From assembly GCF_014656395.1 (NCBI RefSeq), contig NZ_BNCI01000002.1, forward strand, positions 868,001-932,000: a stretch of 64,000 bases of DNA, written 5' to 3'. Under the pieces are notes generated by a model. That model was not told the DNA's origin. It saw only the letters and a list, made by a program, of their open reading frames with translations, and made no database searches. A program made the translations under genes and the position numbers. Source of the stretch: Kordiimonas sediminis (GTDB lineage: Bacteria > Pseudomonadota > Alphaproteobacteria > Sphingomonadales > Kordiimonadaceae). Position 1 is the stretch's first letter; each line of letters starts with the position of its first letter. Shown piece after piece: positions 27,326-36,964 of this stretch.

Positions 27326-28597
27326 ATGAGACGTGTTGTTGTAACTGGTATGGGTATGGTTTCTCCATTGGCTTCCAGCCTGGACGAAACATGGACCCGA
27401 CTGATTAACGGTGAATCCGGTGCAGGCCGTATTACAAAATTTGATGCGGAAACTTTTCCTTGCAAAATCGGCTGTGAAGTCACGCTTGGAGACGGCACGA
27501 ACGGCACCTTCAATCCTGACGACTGGATGCTTCCTAAAGATCAGCGTCGCGTCGATGATTTCATCGTTTATGGTATGGCCGCAGCCACGCAGGCGATCGA
27601 AGATGCTGGCTGGACCGACCCTGGCGAGGAAGAAGGTCTTCGTACCGGTGTAATGATCGGCTCCGGGATTGGCGGCCTTCAGTGGATTGCCGATACGGCA
27701 GTCACGCTTAAAGAACGCGGCCTTCGCCGTGTAAGCCCACATTTTATTGCGGGTTCTATCATTAACCTCGTATCCGGTAATGTATCCATCAAATACGGAT
27801 TCCGTGGTCCAAACCATGCTGTTGTAACTGCGTGTGCAACTGGTACACATGCGATTGGTGATGCAGCACGCCTTGTAGCGCTTGATGATGCTGATGTGAT
27901 GATTGCCGGGGGTGCAGAAGGTACAATCTGTGCTGTAGCCACTGCCGGCTTTGCTCAGGCACGTGCACTGTCTACCAAATATAACGACACACCCGAAAAG
28001 GCATCACGCCCATGGGACAAAGACCGTGATGGTTTCGTCATGGGTGAAGGCTCAGGCGTTGTTGTTCTTGAAGAGCTGGAGCACGCAAAAGCACGCGGCG
28101 CCAAAATCTATGCGGAAATCATTGGATACGGCATGTCCGGTGATGGGTACCATGTGACGGCACCTGCACCCGACGGCAATGGCGGCTACCGCGCTATGGA
28201 AGCTGCTGTTAAGCGTGCTGGCATTAGCACTGCAGACATTGACTATATTAATGCGCACGGTACTTCTACTCCGCTTGGTGATGAGATTGAGTTTGGTGCA
28301 GTTAAGCGCCTCCTTGGTGATGCAGCAGGTTCTGTTGCCATGTCCTCTACCAAGTCAGCGATCGGACACTTGCTGGGGGCAGCAGGGGCAGTTGAAGGTA
28401 TTTTTGCCATCAAATCGATCACCGACAATATAGTTCCGCCGACACTGAACCTCGACAACCCTTCCGATAGCTGCTTTGGAATCAATCTGGTACCTCATAC
28501 AGCACAGGAAAAGGATGTTAAAATTGCATTGTCCAACAGCTTTGGTTTTGGCGGCACCAACGCCACAATCATCGTTAAGGAATATAATGGCGACTAA
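27326..28597 (+). CDS. fabF: 3-oxoacyl-ACP synthase II
   Basis: 423-residue condensing enzyme that elongates acyl-ACP with malonyl-ACP and controls chain length and unsaturation with temperature. The catalytic triad is Cys170 (VTACATGTHAI), His311 (NAHGTSTPLGD) and His348 (SAIGHLLGAAG). The C-terminal SFGFGGTNA motif is present. It is the last of the fab cluster and is followed by mltG in the same direction. Confidence 0.97.
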   Translation: MRRVVVTGMGMVSPLASSLDETWTRLINGESGAGRITKFDAETFPCKIGCEVTLGDGTNGTFNPDDWMLPKDQRRVDDFIVYGMAAATQAIEDAGWTDPGEEEGLRTGVMIGSGIGGLQWIADTAVTLKERGLRRVSPHFIAGSIINLVSGNVSIKYGFRGPNHAVVTACATGTHAIGDAARLVALDDADVMIAGGAEGTICAVATAGFAQARALSTKYNDTPEKASRPWDKDRDGFVMGEGSGVVVLEELEHAKARGAKIYAEIIGYGMSGDGYHVTAPAPDGNGGYRAMEAAVKRAGISTADIDYINAHGTSTPLGDEIEFGAVKRLLGDAAGSVAMSSTKSAIGHLLGAAGAVEGIFAIKSITDNIVPPTLNLDNPSDSCFGINLVPHTAQEKDVKIALSNSFGFGGTNATIIVKEYNGD

Positions 28598-28663
28598 AAT
28601 ATAGGCGCATCGCACCTAACAAATACTGGGTGGCAAAAAACATAAAAATCGTCTTCGAAAAAG

Positions 28664-28684
28664 AAGAGTTGCTGTTAAACTCTT
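28664..28684 (+). other. Hairpin directly upstream of the mltG start
   Basis: AAGAGTT/AACTCTT seven-base-pair stem with a seven-base loop ends three bases before the mltG ATG. It covers the place where a ribosome site should be, and its left arm contains the only purine-rich stretch (AAGAAGAG). It could limit translation or be a weak fabF terminator. Confidence 0.35.
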
Positions 28685-28687
28685 TCA

Positions 28688-29671
28688 ATGATTCGAAGGC
28701 GATTTTATTTTTCAGTCCTGCTTGTAGTGGCTCTTCTTTCCCTTGCCTCTGGTTTAGGGTGGGGTGTATGGACTGCGATCAGCCAACAAAAACTGATCAG
28801 CGGCAATGAAAGTCGCACCGTATATTTAGCAAAGGGGGACGGCCTGTTACGTCTGGCCTACCAACTGTGGGACCAAAGAGCCACTCGTGCACTGTGGCAC
28901 ACCGTCATAACTTCAGAAGCACTTGGACTGAGCGGTAGACTACAAGCCGGTGAATATAGAATTACACCAGACCAAACGTTAGAAAGCTTTCTAAATAGCA
29001 TAGTTAAAGGGGAGCGTATTCAGCGACGCCTTGTCGTGCCAGAGGGGTTGTCTTCGAAACAGGTAGCCATTCTTGTTGAAAACAGTTTTGGCATTGAAGT
29101 TAGTCGACCTATTACAATTTCAGAAGGTAGTGTCCTACCAGATACCTATTTTTACGAACGCGGAGAGACAGCTGACGCGATCATTAGCAGGATGCAAACA
29201 GCGCTTGCATCTGAATTGGAGCGACTGTGGGATCAACGTGCAAATGATTTACCTATCAAGTCAAAGGCAGAAGCAATCATACTCGCTAGTATTGTTGAAA
29301 AGGAAACAGCCGTAGCCCGTGAACGTCCTTTGGTCGCCGCAGTCTTTATCAATAGACTAAGACAGGGTATGCGCCTTCAGTCTGACCCGACCATTATCTA
29401 CGGCATCACACAGGGGCTACCACTTGGACGCGGCATAACCCGATCTGAACTTCGCACTGAAACACCTTACAACACTTACCGAATAAACGGTTTACCTCCG
29501 GGTCCTATCGCAAATGCTGGACTGGATTCTATCAAGGCAGTTCTGAACCCACCAGATGTTCCCTACTACTATTTTGTGGCGGACGGCAGTGGGGGCCATG
29601 CCTTTGCCAAAACCCTGAAAGAACATAATCGAAACGTGGCAAAATGGCGACAAATTGAGAAAAACTTGTGA
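28688..29671 (+). CDS. mltG: Endolytic murein transglycosylase MltG
   Basis: 327-residue inner-membrane YceG-family protein that cuts nascent glycan strands and may set their length. It has an N-terminal membrane helix (about residues 6-28), a LysM-like middle region (RTVYLAKGDGLLRLA) and a catalytic domain with the active Glu in ASIVEKETAV and the SDPTIIYG motif. The ATG at 28688 lacks a clear ribosome site and sits behind a hairpin. It follows fabF and precedes yicC and gmk, a usual alphaproteobacterial order. Confidence 0.95.
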   Translation: MIRRRFYFSVLLVVALLSLASGLGWGVWTAISQQKLISGNESRTVYLAKGDGLLRLAYQLWDQRATRALWHTVITSEALGLSGRLQAGEYRITPDQTLESFLNSIVKGERIQRRLVVPEGLSSKQVAILVENSFGIEVSRPITISEGSVLPDTYFYERGETADAIISRMQTALASELERLWDQRANDLPIKSKAEAIILASIVEKETAVARERPLVAAVFINRLRQGMRLQSDPTIIYGITQGLPLGRGITRSELRTETPYNTYRINGLPPGPIANAGLDSIKAVLNPPDVPYYYFVADGSGGHAFAKTLKEHNRNVAKWRQIEKNL

Positions 29672-29724
29672 TATATCCGCAAGGCCGATATCAAGGATAA
29701 AACACTCCTGCACAGGACAAGACA

Positions 29725-30612
29725 ATGACAATAAAGAGCATGACGGGCTTTTCCCGTTCATCAAACAGCGGTGCCGGCTTTACCTGGACCATGGAACTGA
29801 AAAGCGTCAACAACAAAGGGTTGGATATTCGCACCAAACTGCCGTCCTTTCTTGATGGTTTTGACCTTACGCTGAAAAAACATATTGGGAAAAAGCTCGC
29901 ACGCGGATCTGTATTTTTCAGCCTGAACTGCCAGCAGGATGGCGGCTCTGAAAAATGTCATGTTGACGAAGATAGACTTAAAACGCTGTTCGACGTCGCT
30001 CAGAAATACAAGGATGTCGAAGGTGTGACACCTGCATCGCTGGACGGATTACTTGCTGTCAAAGGCGTGGTTGAAATACTGCAAAAAGATATTACCGACA
30101 GTGAGCGTAAAGATCTCGAAACGCTTTTACTTACAGAAGTGGATGCCTGCCTTGATCAGCTTGTTACAGCAAGGGAAGATGAAGGCCAGCGTATGGAAAA
30201 CGCTTTACGCGATCAGATAAAAACGATTACAGCGCTGACCACCTCGGCAAAAGAGGCTGCACATGACCGTATTCAATCAATGCGGGACCGTTTTGCCAGC
30301 CAACTGGAGAAATTAAGCGGCATTGCCCAACCAGTGCCTGAGGAACGTCTGGCGCAGGAAGTAGCCATGCTTGCAGTCAAAGCAGACATTCGGGAAGAAA
30401 TAGACAGGCTTTATGCCCATATCGAAGAAGCTATCAGCCTGCTCGATTCGGGTAAACCTATCGGCCGCAGACTGGATTTTCTGTGTCAGGAATTTAACCG
30501 CGAAGCCAACACTCTTTGTTCAAAAGCGGGGGATGTTAGCTTGACCCGTATTGGGCTAGACCTTAAGACAACCATTGATCAGTTCCGTGAACAGGTCCAG
30601 AATATTGAATAA
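29725..30612 (+). CDS. YicC family endoribonuclease
   Basis: 295-residue YicC protein: N-terminal SMTGFSR motif, the region MELKSVNNKGLDIRTKLP, and a C-terminal DUF1732 part ending GRRLDFLCQEFNREANTLCSK and DLKTTIDQFREQVQNIE. E. coli YicC has been reported to act as an endoribonuclease affecting small-RNA turnover. The C-terminal Glu/Asp-rich region is the likely metal site. It ends 14 bases before gmk, consistent with one mRNA. Confidence 0.93.
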   Translation: MTIKSMTGFSRSSNSGAGFTWTMELKSVNNKGLDIRTKLPSFLDGFDLTLKKHIGKKLARGSVFFSLNCQQDGGSEKCHVDEDRLKTLFDVAQKYKDVEGVTPASLDGLLAVKGVVEILQKDITDSERKDLETLLLTEVDACLDQLVTAREDEGQRMENALRDQIKTITALTTSAKEAAHDRIQSMRDRFASQLEKLSGIAQPVPEERLAQEVAMLAVKADIREEIDRLYAHIEEAISLLDSGKPIGRRLDFLCQEFNREANTLCSKAGDVSLTRIGLDLKTTIDQFREQVQNIE

Positions 30613-30626
30613 TAACAGGGCGATTT

Positions 30627-31280
30627 ATGACTACTAAATCTGTTAGCTCCCGGCGTGGCTTGATGCTCGTCATGTCCTCACCCTCTGGCGCAGGGAAAAC
30701 TACTTTGTCCCGGCGGTTGCTCGAATCTGACTCTTCTGTCGTGATGTCCGTATCGGCGACAACGCGCGAACCACGCCCTGGTGAAGAAAATGGAAAAGAC
30801 TATTTCTTTGTTACACATGAACGCTTCAGAGAAATGATCGATCACGGTGAACTCCTTGAACACGCAGTTGTTTTCGAAAACCGGTACGGAACACCCCGCG
30901 GTCCCGTTATGCAGGCACTAAACGAAGGCAAAGACGTTCTTTTTGATATCGACTGGCAAGGCACACAACAACTTGCAGAAAGTGCTGGCGATGATTTGGT
31001 GCGCGTCTTTATTTTGCCTCCAAGCGTTGCCGAACTGGAAAACCGTTTACGCAAAAGAGCTCAGGACCCGGAAAATGTCGTTCAAAAGCGAATGGCCGAA
31101 GCTGAGAGCGAAATCAGTCACTGGGCTGAATATGACTATGTTCTGGTGAATGACGACCTGGAGGATACGTTTGAGCGCTTGCAGGTTATTATCAAAGCGG
31201 AACGAGAACGCCGCCGCAGACGTCCGGGTCTATCTGAATTTGTAAGAAAACTTATGGATGAACGGCCCAAAAACAAATAA
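30627..31280 (+). CDS. gmk: Guanylate kinase
   Basis: 217-residue enzyme converting GMP to GDP with ATP. The P-loop is SSPSGAGKTTLSRRL near residues 18-32. The GMP-binding region TTREPRPGEENGKDYFFV, DIDWQGTQQL and the R-x-x-R-A-x-x-E helix (KRMAEAESEI) are all present. It is the last gene of the fabD-to-gmk stretch and is convergent with rsmA. Confidence 0.97.
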   Translation: MTTKSVSSRRGLMLVMSSPSGAGKTTLSRRLLESDSSVVMSVSATTREPRPGEENGKDYFFVTHERFREMIDHGELLEHAVVFENRYGTPRGPVMQALNEGKDVLFDIDWQGTQQLAESAGDDLVRVFILPPSVAELENRLRKRAQDPENVVQKRMAEAESEISHWAEYDYVLVNDDLEDTFERLQVIIKAERERRRRRPGLSEFVRKLMDERPKNK

Positions 31281-31294
31281 ATAATGATAGCGAA

Positions 31295-31318
31295 CCGCCT
31301 GATAAACAGATCAGGCGG
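31295..31318. terminator. Hairpin between gmk and rsmA, overlapping the rsmA stop
   Basis: CCGCCTGAT/ATCAGGCGG, nine perfect pairs with an AAACAG loop. One arm includes the rsmA stop codon (31311-31313). The minus-strand side is followed by AT-rich sequence but no clean T-run on either strand, so it may act as a weak bidirectional terminator or mRNA 3'-end stabiliser. Confidence 0.5.
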
Positions 31319-32189
31319 TACCGTCCAGTGTTCTTCTGTAAACCTTTGCCAACCTCACAAATTGCTCAACCGACACAGTCTCCGCACGCTGAGTGGGCTC
31401 CAGACCAGCTGCTTCGATCAACGATATTGTATCTGGTACCAATCCTTTAAGGCTGGCACGCAGCATCTTACGGCGCTGCATAAAGGCCTTCTCAACAACC
31501 TTTTCAAGGTCACCAAGCTTTACATCAGCATCAATCGGCTCTGATGGTCTATAATGTATTACGGCACTTTCTACCTTCGGCGGCGGTGTAAATGCAGCTG
31601 CTGGCACTTTCATTGCGATCTTTACTTGTCCCCGCCACTGGGCAAGAACAGACAGCCGTCCATAAGCCTTGGTGCCGGGCTTGGCTACAATTCTCTCGGC
31701 AACTTCACGCTGGAACATAAGGGTCAAGGATGTGTACCAAGGCTTCCAGTCAGCCAGTGTTAGCCATTTAATCAACAGTTGCGTGCCCACATTATACGGT
31801 AGATTCGATACGATATGGGCTTCCGTCACACCACTTGACTGAGTGTCAGACAGGCCTAGCACCTCTGGTTCATTAATTTGAAGGGCATCTCCTTCAACAA
31901 CAGTCAAACGGTCACCGAATGCCGTTGAAACATCCGCAAGGGCAGGGAGGCACCGTTTATCCATTTCAACAGATAGCACACGACCAGCATCTTCCATCAA
32001 AAGCGCACGGGTTAATCCACCAGGCCCCGGTCCAACTTCATAAACAACCGCTTTTGACAAGTCGCCGGGAATACGGGCAATTCTTCTGGTAAGATTGAGG
32101 TCTAACAGAAAGTTCTGACCGAATGACTTCTTTGCCCTTAAATCATATTCTCGAATAACTTCCCTAAGAGGCGGCAATGGGTCATTCAT
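31311..32189 (-). CDS. rsmA: 16S rRNA dimethyladenosine transferase
   Basis: 292-residue SAM-dependent enzyme (KsgA) that dimethylates two adjacent adenosines near the 3' end of 16S r[14 protein letters not shown], the SAM motif [25 protein letters not shown] and the catalytic [11 protein letters not shown] are intact, with a helical C-terminal domain ([13 protein letters not shown]). Its start overlaps the pdxA stop by four bases (ATGA). It is the last gene of lptD-surA-pdxA-rsmA. Confidence 0.97.
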   Translation of the reverse strand: MNDPLPPLREVIREYDLRAKKSFGQNFLLDLNLTRRIARIPGDLSKAVVYEVGPGPGGLTRALLMEDAGRVLSVEMDKRCLPALADVSTAFGDRLTVVEGDALQINEPEVLGLSDTQSSGVTEAHIVSNLPYNVGTQLLIKWLTLADWKPWYTSLTLMFQREVAERIVAKPGTKAYGRLSVLAQWRGQVKIAMKVPAAAFTPPPKVESAVIHYRPSEPIDADVKLGDLEKVVEKAFMQRRKMLRASLKGLVPDTISLIEAAGLEPTQRAETVSVEQFVRLAKVYRRTLDGTA

Positions 32190-33178
32190 GGGGCTGTGCC
32201 TTTGTTCGATTTTGCCATTCTATCTGCCATTCGGATAGCAGCAAGCATGCTATCAGTTCTTGCAATGCCCTTACCGGCGATCGTATGCGCAGTGCCGTGG
32301 TCAGGGGAAGTACGAATGATAGGCAACCCGAGAGTTATATTAACACCGCCCCAAAAATCGAGTGTTTTGAGAGGTATTAAAGCCTGATCATGATACATGC
32401 AAATGACGGCATCATATGTTGCCCGTGCATCCTCATGAAACAACGTATCTGCCGGGTAGGGGCCTTGGGCATCAATCCCCATATCCTGGAGCTGCCATAT
32501 CGCAGGGGTGATGTGTGTTGCCTCTTCCATACCCATGGTACCGCCTTCACCTGCGTGTGGATTAAGTGCGGCAATAGCCAGTCTGGGATGGGAAATGCCG
32601 AAACGGTCCCGCAGGTCAGCTGCAGTAACAGATGCAGTATGTACAATCTTATCAACAGTTAAATATCTTGGTACGTCCTTGATTGACATATGAACTGTCA
32701 CAGGGACAACACGTAGCCCCTCTACCGCCAACATCATGACACTGCTATCAGAGGACATGCAACACAAAGACGCGAGATATTCCGTATGTCCCGGTGATGA
32801 AAAACCGGCTTCATACAGGACAGCTTTATGTATGGGGGCAGTAACCATACCGCCAGCATCTCCAGATCTGCACAGCGCAACAGCCTGATCAATCGCTTCA
32901 ATCACAGATTTACCTGAACTTGGTGACGGCGCTCCAAGCGTAAAGCTACCAGATGACGTGGTCTCCATTACGGGTAAAGCCTTATCAAATACACCTAAAG
33001 CATCTGATGGCTTTTCAATTTTAATAACAGGGATAACGTCAGGTAGTGCAGATGCCATACCAATATAAAAACAAAAAGGAAGACTGACTTCGTCTCTCTG
33101 TTGCCACAGCTTGGCAATTAGTTCAGGACCGACACCTGCCGGTTCCCCCATCGTAATTGCCAGCGGGGCGTTTGACAT
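32186..33178 (-). CDS. pdxA: 4-hydroxythreonine-4-phosphate dehydrogenase
   Basis: 330-residue enzyme of the DXP-dependent pyridoxal phosphate pathway that oxidises 4-phosphohydroxy-L-threonine with [14 protein letters not shown], the metal-binding His residues in [24 protein letters not shown] and [11 protein letters not shown], and [17 protein letters not shown] are all present. It lies eight bases downstream of surA and overlaps rsmA, matching the surA-pdxA-rsmA order of E. coli. Confidence 0.97.
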   Translation of the reverse strand: MSNAPLAITMGEPAGVGPELIAKLWQQRDEVSLPFCFYIGMASALPDVIPVIKIEKPSDALGVFDKALPVMETTSSGSFTLGAPSPSSGKSVIEAIDQAVALCRSGDAGGMVTAPIHKAVLYEAGFSSPGHTEYLASLCCMSSDSSVMMLAVEGLRVVPVTVHMSIKDVPRYLTVDKIVHTASVTAADLRDRFGISHPRLAIAALNPHAGEGGTMGMEEATHITPAIWQLQDMGIDAQGPYPADTLFHEDARATYDAVICMYHDQALIPLKTLDFWGGVNITLGLPIIRTSPDHGTAHTIAGKGIARTDSMLAAIRMADRMAKSNKGTAP

Positions 33179-33186
33179 CTTTAAAC

Positions 33187-34479
33187 TTACCGGTAGTCGA
33201 TGATCGCATCACGACGCAGGTCACGTAGGTAACGGCGACCCATCATCGAAAGGCGTTGCTGTTCGATTTGACTGTAGATTGCGTCAAAATCCGGTTCCTG
33301 AATTTGCGCTTCTTCTCGCTGACAGACAAAGAAAGTGCGCCAGCCATCTTCCAGTTTTACAATCTCACTTGGTTGGCCAATAGGAAGGTCCGTTACATAC
33401 GCCCGTAACTCAGCATTAAAATCACGCAAACGGATAATTCCGATTTCAGTGTTTTCATCAGCACCTGCCTCTGTTGCATAGCGCTGAACCTGACCACAAT
33501 TAGTGGAAGATGGATCGAGGGCATTAACATAGCTCTCATACTTTTCTTTGCGGCCGTCCTCAAGAAGCTGTTCACTTGTCAGATATACCTGACGGAGACT
33601 TAGACGCGTATCCAGAGGATCAGCGGTAAGGATTCTTCTGCGGTCGCGCAGGGCCAATATCAAATAACCACCCGGCGTACGGATCGCATCAGAGACCTGT
33701 CCTACATCAAGATTCTCAATAATAGCGGCATGCTCTTCCGCCATCTCATCCGCTGTAATCCAGCCAAGATCACCGCCGACCGCAGCCGTAGGAGAGGCGG
33801 ACAACTGCTGGGCTATTTCCGGGAAGGAAGAGCCCGCACGGACCTGAGAAACCAGCTGCTCTGCGGTTGCGGCAACACTTGCTTCCTGATCAGGATTAGA
33901 GACCTGTAACACAATCTCAGCCAACCGGTATTCGAACTTACCCTTGTTATCGCGGATACGTTGGATCTGGGCTTCTACTTCTTCGTCAGAAACACTTACA
34001 AAAGACCCCATGCGTCCCTGAACAATCTGTGACCAGGCAAATTCAGCTTTCATCTGCATGCTGAGCGTTTCTTTGCTGGAGCCAATCTGCTGCAATGCAG
34101 CTTCAAACTGCTCAGGTGTTTGGCCAACACCTTGTGCACGGCGTACAAAGAAACCTTCTACTTCGCTATCAGAAATAGAGAATTCCAGTTCCGCTGCTTC
34201 CTGCAACTGTAAGCGTTCATCGATCATTGACCGGATAACCTGCTCACGCACTTTCAGAAATTCTTCTTCTGATCTGATTCCACCAGAAATAGCAACAACC
34301 AACCTCAAACGCTGATTAATATCAAAACTAGTGATTGGTTCATCATTCACCAGAACTTCAACACTGTTAAGTGCCTGCTGTGCAGATACACATACTGTTG
34401 GTGCAACCAGCAAGCCACTGAAAACTGCAACCGTTCTGAGGTATTTGATGAATGACCCTGTAATTTTCTTAATGCTCAC
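33187..34479 (-). CDS. surA: Periplasmic peptidyl-prolyl isomerase/chaperone SurA
   Basis: 430-residue chaperone for outer-membrane proteins. A signal peptide covers about residues 1-33 (cleavage likely after VCVSA). The N-terminal SurA_N chaperone helices include VNDEPITSFDINQRL. One recognisable parvulin domain spans about residues 175-275 (GGDLGWI and GGYLILAL), and a degenerate second parvulin-like region contains two Cys that might form a disulfide. It lies between lptD and pdxA; LptD is a known SurA client in E. coli. Confidence 0.95.
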   Translation of the reverse strand: MSIKKITGSFIKYLRTVAVFSGLLVAPTVCVSAQQALNSVEVLVNDEPITSFDINQRLRLVVAISGGIRSEEEFLKVREQVIRSMIDERLQLQEAAELEFSISDSEVEGFFVRRAQGVGQTPEQFEAALQQIGSSKETLSMQMKAEFAWSQIVQGRMGSFVSVSDEEVEAQIQRIRDNKGKFEYRLAEIVLQVSNPDQEASVAATAEQLVSQVRAGSSFPEIAQQLSASPTAAVGGDLGWITADEMAEEHAAIIENLDVGQVSDAIRTPGGYLILALRDRRRILTADPLDTRLSLRQVYLTSEQLLEDGRKEKYESYVNALDPSSTNCGQVQRYATEAGADENTEIGIIRLRDFNAELRAYVTDLPIGQPSEIVKLEDGWRTFFVCQREEAQIQEPDFDAIYSQIEQQRLSMMGRRYLRDLRRDAIIDYR

Positions 34480-34554
34480 ACTTTAGCCTTGTTGTTTTTT
34501 CTGGTTACTATCAAATCGACCATCTAGCCTTTTAGACAGTTTCAGTCCTTAGCA

Positions 34555-36762
34555 CTAGCCCAAATTCTTCAATTTTAAACGAAATAATATTGAGGTGCCC
34601 GGAACAATGTCCCTGTCACGGGTATAGGTTTCCCTGAATTGCAAACCAATTTCGATACATTCGTCCTTGTAACTTGCACCGATATTATATTCAACACCGT
34701 CAAATCCACTCGTCAGATCTTGAATAACTCCACCCGAAAGGTGCCAGTTTTTATAGAAACGATAGCTGCCTGTCGCACGAATTTCTTCTCTGTCAGCGCG
34801 GTCTCCGGTTACAAAGTCCGTCAAATCACGATTAAGCTTGAAATAGCCCAAAGTCACAGACCGTTCTTCGTTACCAATGGTTAGGTCAATATCATTACGG
34901 CGAACAGCCAGCTTGCTATCATCAAGCCTGTACCTGTGATCTAGGAACAGCCAATCCCGGTATGATACCTGCGTCCGACCAACAATGTCAGAGCTATCGC
35001 CGTCTAGACCCGTCCCTGTGAACAAGGCACCATAATCACCGGATACCTGCCAACTTTGTCCAAGCATGACTTCGGTTTGCACATCTTCGCCATCATATTG
35101 CCACCGGAAACCATACGTGACACGACTACCGTCTTCATACAGATCATAGCCAGTTGGTCTGTCCAGAGAGAATATATTTCTGTCAGTTAACTCAAAAGAC
35201 CTGCTGTCTTCATTGATAAACGACTGTGCATTTCTGCGTGTTGGGGCAACGGTGACTTCTACTATTGGCTCAATAGTATGGCTGTTTGTTTCCCCATACT
35301 TGACAAGTGGCCAGCTAAAACGACCCGACAGGCGCGCCATAGTCCTGACATCACTTTCAGCGTTACCAACATATGCAGGATCATCAGGATACTCTATATC
35401 ATCAATATTGTAAGCATCGCTGCGAACGCTGGCATTGACATCAAGAACAACGCCTGCACTGGACACAAAACGTCGTTCCCAACTCGCGGCGGCCGTTACC
35501 CTTTGCGTGTCAAGTCCGTCCAGTCGGTGCAATGCAAGCGCATTACCTTCAATGCGCACAACACCACCCAGTGGCCTATAATCAGGTATAAATTCAGCAT
35601 CAATAAGAGGAAGCGCGAACGCCGTAAGCCCTGTTACATCCTCAAGACGTAACCCCTGAAAGGCAAGAGCACGCGCAGATATGTAGGATGACCCGTAAAA
35701 TCCTTCAAATTTATAGTCATTAACGAGTGTATCAGCGTCGGAGAAATCATATCGGCGGAGATATGTATCATCAGATGCCCAGTTCAAATCAAATGTTGAT
35801 CGCCAGGTATCACTATGATTGAAATATCCTTCAGCGGAGATATTTCCTCTGAATTCCTGCCCCCCAGACTTAATGTTATTCTGATCACGTTTGTCAGCGT
35901 ATGTGATACTGCCGTCGGTTACCAATTGACCATCTGAGAAACGCTGGCGGTACTCGCCCGTCACCACCAGCCCTTCCTGTGTTGTCAGGATTGGAGTAAC
36001 TGTCATGTCTTTACTCTTAGAGAAAACATGATGGTAAGGTGCGCCCAAAACAAGACCCAGATGTTTATTGGTTTTTATCTCAAACGGCAAAAAGCCCGAA
36101 GCTCGATCAACCGTTGGATCAGGGTGAGACAGGGTAGGTGTCCACAAAACAGGCACACCTAAAAACTCCAGAAAGGCATCTTTATAATAGAGGCGACGTT
36201 TGTTTTTGTCATGCGTCACCTTAACAGCCTTGATTTGCCAGACAGGCTCGTCATCCGGATCGTCGATACAGACTTTACAAGGACTATAAACAGCGCGTTT
36301 TAGAACCGTTTCTGCCTTGTCCTGGTCATACGACCCTTCTGCGGCAGCAACCTGGCCACCGTCTGTCATGACAAAGCGGATGTCCTGCACAAATGCGGAT
36401 TTCAGATTATCGTTCATCTCCAGCCTAGGTGCCACAATCCGGGAGCCATCCTTTAGTTGTAGTTCAACCGCACCAAGCGCAACCGCCTTACCAGTCTGTT
36501 CGTTGTAACGGATTTCGCCTGCCAAAAGCGTAAAACCGTCCCGCTTAAGTACAACTTGCCCCAAAGCACGAACATCACCTGTTTCAGCGTTATAGGTGAT
36601 TTTATCAGCGCTAAAATCAACGCTGGACTGCAAGCCCAAGACTTCGGCAGATGACACTGCTTGTGCCCCCACAGACGGCGCGCAAAAAATGCCAACTGCA
36701 ATGGCCGCTGCACAGCCATCAACTACAGACGACAATAAAGTTTTTTTGGCTGTTTTAGTCAC
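34555..36762 (-). CDS. lptD: LPS-assembly outer-membrane protein LptD
   Basis: 735-residue beta-barrel that inserts lipopolysaccharide into the outer leaflet. It has a signal peptide (cleavage likely after SVGAQA), an OstA/LptA-like jellyroll (about residues 48-150: VDFSADKITYNAETGDVRAL), then the barrel ending in a short C-terminal strand. A CKVC pair near residue 160 and a Cys near the C-terminus (DECIEIGLQF) could form the inter-domain disulfides important in E. coli LptD. The start is GTG at 36762. It is the first gene of lptD-surA-pdxA-rsmA and divergent from pepA. Confidence 0.95.
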   Translation of the reverse strand: MTKTAKKTLLSSVVDGCAAAIAVGIFCAPSVGAQAVSSAEVLGLQSSVDFSADKITYNAETGDVRALGQVVLKRDGFTLLAGEIRYNEQTGKAVALGAVELQLKDGSRIVAPRLEMNDNLKSAFVQDIRFVMTDGGQVAAAEGSYDQDKAETVLKRAVYSPCKVCIDDPDDEPVWQIKAVKVTHDKNKRRLYYKDAFLEFLGVPVLWTPTLSHPDPTVDRASGFLPFEIKTNKHLGLVLGAPYHHVFSKSKDMTVTPILTTQEGLVVTGEYRQRFSDGQLVTDGSITYADKRDQNNIKSGGQEFRGNISAEGYFNHSDTWRSTFDLNWASDDTYLRRYDFSDADTLVNDYKFEGFYGSSYISARALAFQGLRLEDVTGLTAFALPLIDAEFIPDYRPLGGVVRIEGNALALHRLDGLDTQRVTAAASWERRFVSSAGVVLDVNASVRSDAYNIDDIEYPDDPAYVGNAESDVRTMARLSGRFSWPLVKYGETNSHTIEPIVEVTVAPTRRNAQSFINEDSRSFELTDRNIFSLDRPTGYDLYEDGSRVTYGFRWQYDGEDVQTEVMLGQSWQVSGDYGALFTGTGLDGDSSDIVGRTQVSYRDWLFLDHRYRLDDSKLAVRRNDIDLTIGNEERSVTLGYFKLNRDLTDFVTGDRADREEIRATGSYRFYKNWHLSGGVIQDLTSGFDGVEYNIGASYKDECIEIGLQFRETYTRDRDIVPGTSILFRLKLKNLG

Positions 36763-36831
36763 GTAACTGCTTATTCCACTGGATAATCGACACCTTGATA
36801 CCCTCTGCGCTTGTCTGCCGCAATAGATTAG

Positions 36832-36860
36832 ATTGTCCCATTGCAGTAAAAAGTAGGCAA
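36832..36860 (-). promoter_or_regulatory. Candidate lptD operon promoter
   Basis: On the minus strand, TTGCCT (36855-36860), 17 bases, then GACAAT (36832-36837). The transcript would start about 60 bases upstream of the GTG start. Confidence 0.45.
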
Positions 36861-36875
36861 TTTAACGGCAGATGC

Positions 36876-36904
36876 TTGCGTTATCCCTTTCGACAGGGGT
36901 ATGA
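36876..36904 (+). promoter_or_regulatory. Candidate pepA promoter
   Basis: TTGCGT (36876-36881), 17 bases, GTATGA (36899-36904). It is back to back with the lptD promoter: only 15 bases separate the two -35 elements, so one regulator could affect both. Confidence 0.35.
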
Positions 36905-36964
36905 AGATGTCAGAACAAGCAATGACGCTATCAATTTTCAAACATTTTATATTGAGGGTACCCA

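Noticed and set aside
27308-27850. 180-codon minus-strand frame inside fabF
   Set aside because: Antisense shadow of a highly conserved enzyme; the sequence looks like random translation.
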